Shown one piece after another: positions 60,364-64,000 of a DNA stretch of 64,000 bases. The position numbers were made by a program, and so were the translations under genes. The notes beneath the pieces were generated by a model. It made no database searches and was not told the DNA's origin. It was given only the letters and a program-made list of their open reading frames with translations. Source of the DNA: Anaerolineae bacterium (GTDB lineage: Bacteria; Chloroflexota; Anaerolineae; Aggregatilineales; Phototrophicaceae); assembly GCA_022843745.1 (NCBI GenBank), contig JALHNB010000003.1:1-64000 (forward strand), read 5' to 3'. Positions within the stretch are counted from its first letter, which is position 1. Each line of letters opens with the position of its first letter.

Positions 60364-62265
60364 ATGGGAAGAATTATAGGCATCGACCTGGGGACGACCA
60401 ATTCGGTGGTCGCGGTTATGGAAGGCGGAACGCCAACCGTTATCCCCTCAGCCGAGGGTGGCAAGCTCATACCATCGGTAGTTGCCCTCAATCCGAAAAC
60501 AGGGGAACGGTTGGTGGGCAAGGTCGCTCGTAACCAGGCCGTTATCAACCCTGAAAACACGATTTTCTCGGTTAAACGCTTTATGGGGCGCAAATTCAGC
60601 GACAAGCAGGTGCAGGATACGGTCAAGCGCATCCCTTACAAGGTGAGCGCCGCGCCCAATGGCGATGTCCGCGTTCATATGGGCGAGCGTGAGTACAGCC
60701 CGCCAGAAGTTTCCGCCATGATTCTGCAAAAAATCAAAGCGGATGCCGAAGCCTATCTCGGTGAAACGGTTGATCAGGCGGTCATTACCGTACCCGCTTA
60801 TTTCAATGACTCGCAGCGTAACGCCACCAAAGACGCTGGACGCATCGCTGGTCTGGAAGTTTTGCGTATCATCAACGAACCGACTGCTTCCAGCCTCGCT
60901 TACGGCATGGATAATCACAAAAATGAGATTATCGCGGTTTATGACCTCGGCGGCGGTACATTCGACGTTTCCATCCTCGAAGTTGGCGATGGCGTATTCG
61001 AAGTCCGCAGCACCAATGGCGATACTTACCTGGGTGGCGATGACTTTGACGAAGCGATCATTGATTGGGTCGCGGCTGAATTCAAGAAAGATCAGGGCAT
61101 TGATCTGCGCTCAGACCGTCAAGCCCTCCAGCGCCTCAAAGAAGCTGCCGAAAAGGCCAAGATTGAGCTTTCCAGCGCACTCAGCACCGAGCTTAACCTG
61201 CCCTTTATTACTGCTGATGCCAGCGGGCCAAAACATCTGAACATGACGCTGACCCGCGCCAAGCTGGAAAATCTGGCAGATAATCTGATTCGTCGCTCGA
61301 TTGGCCCCTGCGAACAGGCGATCAAAGACGCGGGAATCTCCAAAAACGAAGTCAATTCCGTGATCCTGGTCGGCGGTATGACTCGTATGCCTGCTGTCCA
61401 GGAAGCCGTCAAGAATTTCTTCGGCAAAGAGCCAAACCGCAGCGTGAATCCTGACGAAGTGGTCGCGATGGGCGCGGCAATTCAGGCAGGTGTACTGGGC
61501 GGACAGGTCAAGGATATTCTGCTGCTCGACGTAACACCGCTGTCGCTCAGTGTCGAGACTCTGGGTGGCGTCGCTACGCCGATGATCGAGCGTAATACGA
61601 CCATCCCGACCAAGAAAAGCCAGGTTTATTCTACCGCCGCCGACAGCCAGACTCAGGTCGAGATTCATGTCGTCCAGGGTGAACGCCCGATGGCTGCCGA
61701 CAACAAATCGCTCGGTAAATTCGTGCTGGATGGCATTCCGCCTGCGCCACGCGGTGTCCCACAGGTCGAGGTCACATTCGACATTGACGCTAACGGTATT
61801 CTGAACGTGAGCGCCCAGGACAAAGCGACGGGTCGCCAGCAGAAGATTACCATTACTGCTGGAAGCGGCCTAAGCGAAAAAGAGATCGACACGATGGTGA
61901 AAGAGGCGGAGAAACATGCCGCCGAGGATGCCAAGCGTAAAGAAGAAGCCGAAGTGAAGAACCAGGCTGAAAGCACTGTTTTCGCCGCTGAGAAATTCCT
62001 GCGTGAATACGGCGAAAAACTTCCAGAGGATGCCAAGAAGCAGACTCAGGAAAGAATTGATGCCGTGCGCAAGGCCGAAGAAGGCGGCGACCCGGAGAAG
62101 GTCAAAGCGGCTACTGAAGCGCTGGCGCAGTATATCCAGACGCTCGGTGGTCAGATGTACGAGCAACCGGCTGGTGCTGGCGCTCCTGCCTCGGACGGCG
62201 GTGGCGATAACCAATCCAAGAAGGGCGATGAGGATGTAGTGGACGCTGAGTTCACTGAAGCCTAA
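60364..62265 (+). CDS. dnaK: Chaperone Hsp70 DnaK
   Basis: A 633-residue ATP-driven chaperone. [52 protein letters not shown] and [18 protein letters not shown] are the ATPase phosphate motifs. [17 protein letters not shown] opens the substrate-binding domain, and the helical lid ends in a glycine-rich tail with [10 protein letters not shown]. It is 57 bases after grpE and is followed by a terminator. Confidence 0.97.
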   Translation: MGRIIGIDLGTTNSVVAVMEGGTPTVIPSAEGGKLIPSVVALNPKTGERLVGKVARNQAVINPENTIFSVKRFMGRKFSDKQVQDTVKRIPYKVSAAPNGDVRVHMGEREYSPPEVSAMILQKIKADAEAYLGETVDQAVITVPAYFNDSQRNATKDAGRIAGLEVLRIINEPTASSLAYGMDNHKNEIIAVYDLGGGTFDVSILEVGDGVFEVRSTNGDTYLGGDDFDEAIIDWVAAEFKKDQGIDLRSDRQALQRLKEAAEKAKIELSSALSTELNLPFITADASGPKHLNMTLTRAKLENLADNLIRRSIGPCEQAIKDAGISKNEVNSVILVGGMTRMPAVQEAVKNFFGKEPNRSVNPDEVVAMGAAIQAGVLGGQVKDILLLDVTPLSLSVETLGGVATPMIERNTTIPTKKSQVYSTAADSQTQVEIHVVQGERPMAADNKSLGKFVLDGIPPAPRGVPQVEVTFDIDANGILNVSAQDKATGRQQKITITAGSGLSEKEIDTMVKEAEKHAAEDAKRKEEAEVKNQAESTVFAAEKFLREYGEKLPEDAKKQTQERIDAVRKAEEGGDPEKVKAATEALAQYIQTLGGQMYEQPAGAGAPASDGGGDNQSKKGDEDVVDAEFTEA

Positions 62266-62293
62266 CTTGGAAGCGGATAAAAGATAGAGCATT

Positions 62294-62325
62294 AAAGGGC
62301 AGGTTAATTTTTTGACCTGCCTTTT
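62294..62325 (+). terminator. Intrinsic terminator after dnaK
   Basis: The arms AAAGGGCAGGT and ACCTGCCTTTT pair with one bulge around a T-rich loop and are followed by TTTTCC. It suggests that much of the grpE-dnaK transcript ends before dnaJ. Confidence 0.75.
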
Positions 62326-62342
62326 CCAGTTAAGATGCGCGG

Positions 62343-62348
62343 TATAAT
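62343..62348 (+). promoter_or_regulatory. -10 element upstream of dnaJ
   Basis: A perfect TATAAT 37 bases before the dnaJ ATG, just after the dnaK terminator. The -35 region is not convincing. It suggests a separate start for dnaJ and prmA. Confidence 0.45.
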
Positions 62349-62384
62349 GTATGAAACTCCTGAGCGACTAAAACGGAATCGACG

Positions 62385-63545
62385 ATGGCAAAAGACTACT
62401 ATGAATTGTTAGATGTACCACGTACTGCCAGCAAAACAGACATCAAGCAGGCATTTCGTAAGCTGGCGCGTGAATATCACCCCGATGTCAGCAAACATAC
62501 CGACGCTGAGGCACGCTTCAAAGAAATTAATGAGGCCTATGAAGTCCTTTCTGACGATGATAAGCGTTCGCGTTATGACCGCTTTGGTCATGCGGGCGTA
62601 CAAGGTCAGGGTCAGGGCGCGGGCGGATTCAGCGGCTTTGGTGGTTTCGCGGGATTTGACGAGATTTTCGAGGAATTTTTCAACAACGTTGGCGGTTCGC
62701 GCTCTGCCGGAGGCCGTCGGGGGCCACGTCCCGGCGTAGACCGCAAAGTCGATGTGACGGTAACGTTTGAAGAATCAATCTTCGGCATTGAAAAAGAGAT
62801 CGAACTGGAACGGATGGATAACTGTGAAGTCTGCGACGGCAACGGCGCGGAACCAGGCACATCCACTGTGCGCTGTCCACAGTGCAGTGGTACGGGTGAA
62901 GTGCGTCAGGTACAGCAGACATTCCTGGGATCAATGGTGCGTGTCGCGACCTGCCCGCGCTGCAATGGACGCGGCGAAACGATCCAGACACCCTGCCACA
63001 ACTGCCGCGGCGATGGTCGTATCCGTAAGCGCACAACCCTCAACGTGCAAATCCCCCCCGGTGTGCGTGAAGGGTTACAAATCCAGGTACGCGGCGAGGG
63101 CGATTCCGGCGAAGCTGGCGCACCAAAGGGCAATCTCTATGTCATCGTGCATGTTAAAGATCACGAATTCTTCAAACGCCGCAATAACGACGTGATTCTC
63201 GACATCAATATCAACGTCGCTCAGGCCGCGTTGGGCGATAAAATCAGCGTTCCGACGGTAGATGGCCCGGTTGATCTGGCAATTACAGCAGGCACACAAA
63301 CCGGCAAGGTGTTCCGACTGCGTGGTAAGGGCATCCCCCGCCTTCGCAGCGACGGCTCGAATTCCGGCAGAGGCGATCAACTGGTATACATACAGGTTGA
63401 AGTGCCTAGCCATCTCACGGAGGAACAGCGCAAATTGTTTGAGCAGCTTGCCAAAACACTCGGCAGCGAAATCCAGCCACAGAGCAGCAACGGACGCGGC
63501 TTCTTCGAAAAAGTGATGGATTTCTTCGCGGGTGAGCAAAGCTAA
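62385..63545 (+). CDS. dnaJ: Chaperone protein DnaJ (type I)
   Basis: A 386-residue Hsp40 that stimulates DnaK. The J domain has YYELLDVPRTASKTDIKQAFRKLAREYHPDVSKHT with the HPD motif. A glycine/phenylalanine region includes GAGGFSGFGGFAGF. Four zinc-binding CxxCxGxG repeats are CEVCDGNG, CPQCSGTG, CPRCNGRG and CHNCRGDG. The C-terminal substrate domains follow with normal length. Confidence 0.96.
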   Translation: MAKDYYELLDVPRTASKTDIKQAFRKLAREYHPDVSKHTDAEARFKEINEAYEVLSDDDKRSRYDRFGHAGVQGQGQGAGGFSGFGGFAGFDEIFEEFFNNVGGSRSAGGRRGPRPGVDRKVDVTVTFEESIFGIEKEIELERMDNCEVCDGNGAEPGTSTVRCPQCSGTGEVRQVQQTFLGSMVRVATCPRCNGRGETIQTPCHNCRGDGRIRKRTTLNVQIPPGVREGLQIQVRGEGDSGEAGAPKGNLYVIVHVKDHEFFKRRNNDVILDININVAQAALGDKISVPTVDGPVDLAITAGTQTGKVFRLRGKGIPRLRSDGSNSGRGDQLVYIQVEVPSHLTEEQRKLFEQLAKTLGSEIQPQSSNGRGFFEKVMDFFAGEQS

Positions 63546-63547
63546 AT

Positions 63548-64000
63548 ATGAATTGGATTGAAGTCTCACTCAGTGTCGATGGTGAAGCCGCAGAAGCGGT
63601 TGCCGAACTGCTTCAGCGTTATGGGCATCAGGGCGTGTCCATTGAGCATGAGGGAATTCCGCCGGATAAACTGGATGAGGATGAACTCCCGCCGCCCAAA
63701 TATCTGACCGTTCGCGCCTATTTCCCGGCAGATGATCGCGCCGAAGAAACCCGCGCACGGTTGGACTCGGCACTCGGCTACATGAACATGATGTACCCCA
63801 TGCCAAAGCCCGTTTATACGCAGGTGGCGGATGAGGATTGGGCGGAAGCGTGGAAAGCGCATTATCATCCCATCCCCATCGGAAAAAAGCTGTTTATCCG
63901 CCCACGTTGGATAGCGCTCGCTGATACCAACGAAAGATTGGACATTTCGCTCGATCCGGGCATGGCTTTTGGCACAGGCACACATCCTACGACGCAGCTT
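63548..64000 (+). CDS. prmA: Ribosomal protein L11 methyltransferase (partial, cut by window end)
   Basis: The first 151 codons of PrmA. MNWIEVSLSVDGEAAEAVAELLQRYG begins the N-terminal substrate-recognition domain. DEDWAEAWKAHYHPIPIGKKLFIRPRW is the linker signature, and LDPGMAFGTGTHPTTQL starts the methyltransferase domain with its SAM-binding GTGTHPTT. The frame is open to the last base of the window. It begins two bases after the dnaJ stop, so it is in the same transcript. It methylates ribosomal protein L11. Confidence 0.93.
   Translation, partial: MNWIEVSLSVDGEAAEAVAELLQRYGHQGVSIEHEGIPPDKLDEDELPPPKYLTVRAYFPADDRAEETRARLDSALGYMNMMYPMPKPVYTQVADEDWAEAWKAHYHPIPIGKKLFIRPRWIALADTNERLDISLDPGMAFGTGTHPTTQL

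Overview
The window looks like a 64 kb piece of chromosome from a Chloroflexota bacterium, most likely in or near the class Anaerolineae. That assignment is an inference from gene content: a menaquinol-type Rieske/cytochrome b/cytochrome c set, a DUF1800/DUF1501 pair with twin-arginine signals, an F420-type LLM oxidoreductase, Uma2, DUF1684 and DUF4058 proteins, a methylmalonyl-CoA mutase B12 domain with MeaB, and an hrcA-grpE-dnaK-dnaJ-prmA locus. I see no prophage, integrase, transposase, rRNA or CRISPR. Genes are tightly packed, transcription units are short, and strand switches are frequent.

Layout. 1-4118 (minus): respiratory bc complex, Rieske then cytochrome b then cytochrome c, followed by a small secreted membrane protein. 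4413-7904 (plus): RNase D, a beta-CASP metallo-nuclease, a small protein ending in a sliding-clamp-type motif, and TadA. 7906-12587: a small membrane protein, tRNA-Ser, a molybdenum-cofactor-sulfurase-like enzyme, a PLP decarboxylase, a broken LOG-family gene and a DUF1684 protein. 12683-21179: a GH20 glycosidase, a solute-binding lipoprotein, a lone receiver protein, a two-domain acetyltransferase, tRNA-Asn, CoaX, a deoxyribosyltransferase-like protein, a queuosine-precursor-type transporter and an M42 peptidase. 21380-29872: the DUF1800/DUF1501 pair, a secreted protein, a beta-lactamase-fold hydrolase, a GNAT protein, a dienelactone-hydrolase-like protein, LipB and Uma2. 29926-39250: MalQ, an SDR, an aldose epimerase, a YbaK deacylase, a small unknown, PfkA and DnaE. 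39364-50990: DUF4058, a PIN toxin/antitoxin-like pair, Fpg, an unknown anchored protein, an MBL enzyme with two small membrane proteins and a winged-helix-like protein, SecA, an aldo/keto reductase, the LLM oxidoreductase and a VTT membrane protein. 50996-53528 (minus): B12 domain, MeaB, Prs. 53707-64000: a very large multi-GAF sensor kinase, thioredoxin, and the heat-shock cluster, which runs into a prmA cut by the window edge.

The most unusual signal is not a gene. At about a dozen gene boundaries, a short segment (usually 31-36 bp, sometimes 18-22 bp) is tandemly repeated two or three times. In most cases the repeated unit includes the last codons and the stop codon of the adjacent gene, so a degenerate copy of the gene's end lies just beyond it. 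Loci are at 5553, 9928, 11397, 16083, 16558, 18854, 24237, 27787, 41049, 43060, 44319, 45169, 48098 and 57845. At two of them (the PLP decarboxylase and secA) nearly all differences between the gene end and the next copy fall on third codon positions, so the echoed peptide is almost unchanged. Selection against duplications inside genes could explain why they sit at boundaries. The third-position bias is harder to explain.

A second layer of intergenic repeats is also present: short GTAGGGG-type perfect hairpins (22.9, 25.1 and 58.0 kb), and a dispersed element with an ACCACAGAGACACA core (24.3 and 32.4 kb) that produces spurious N-terminal extensions in the following reading frames.
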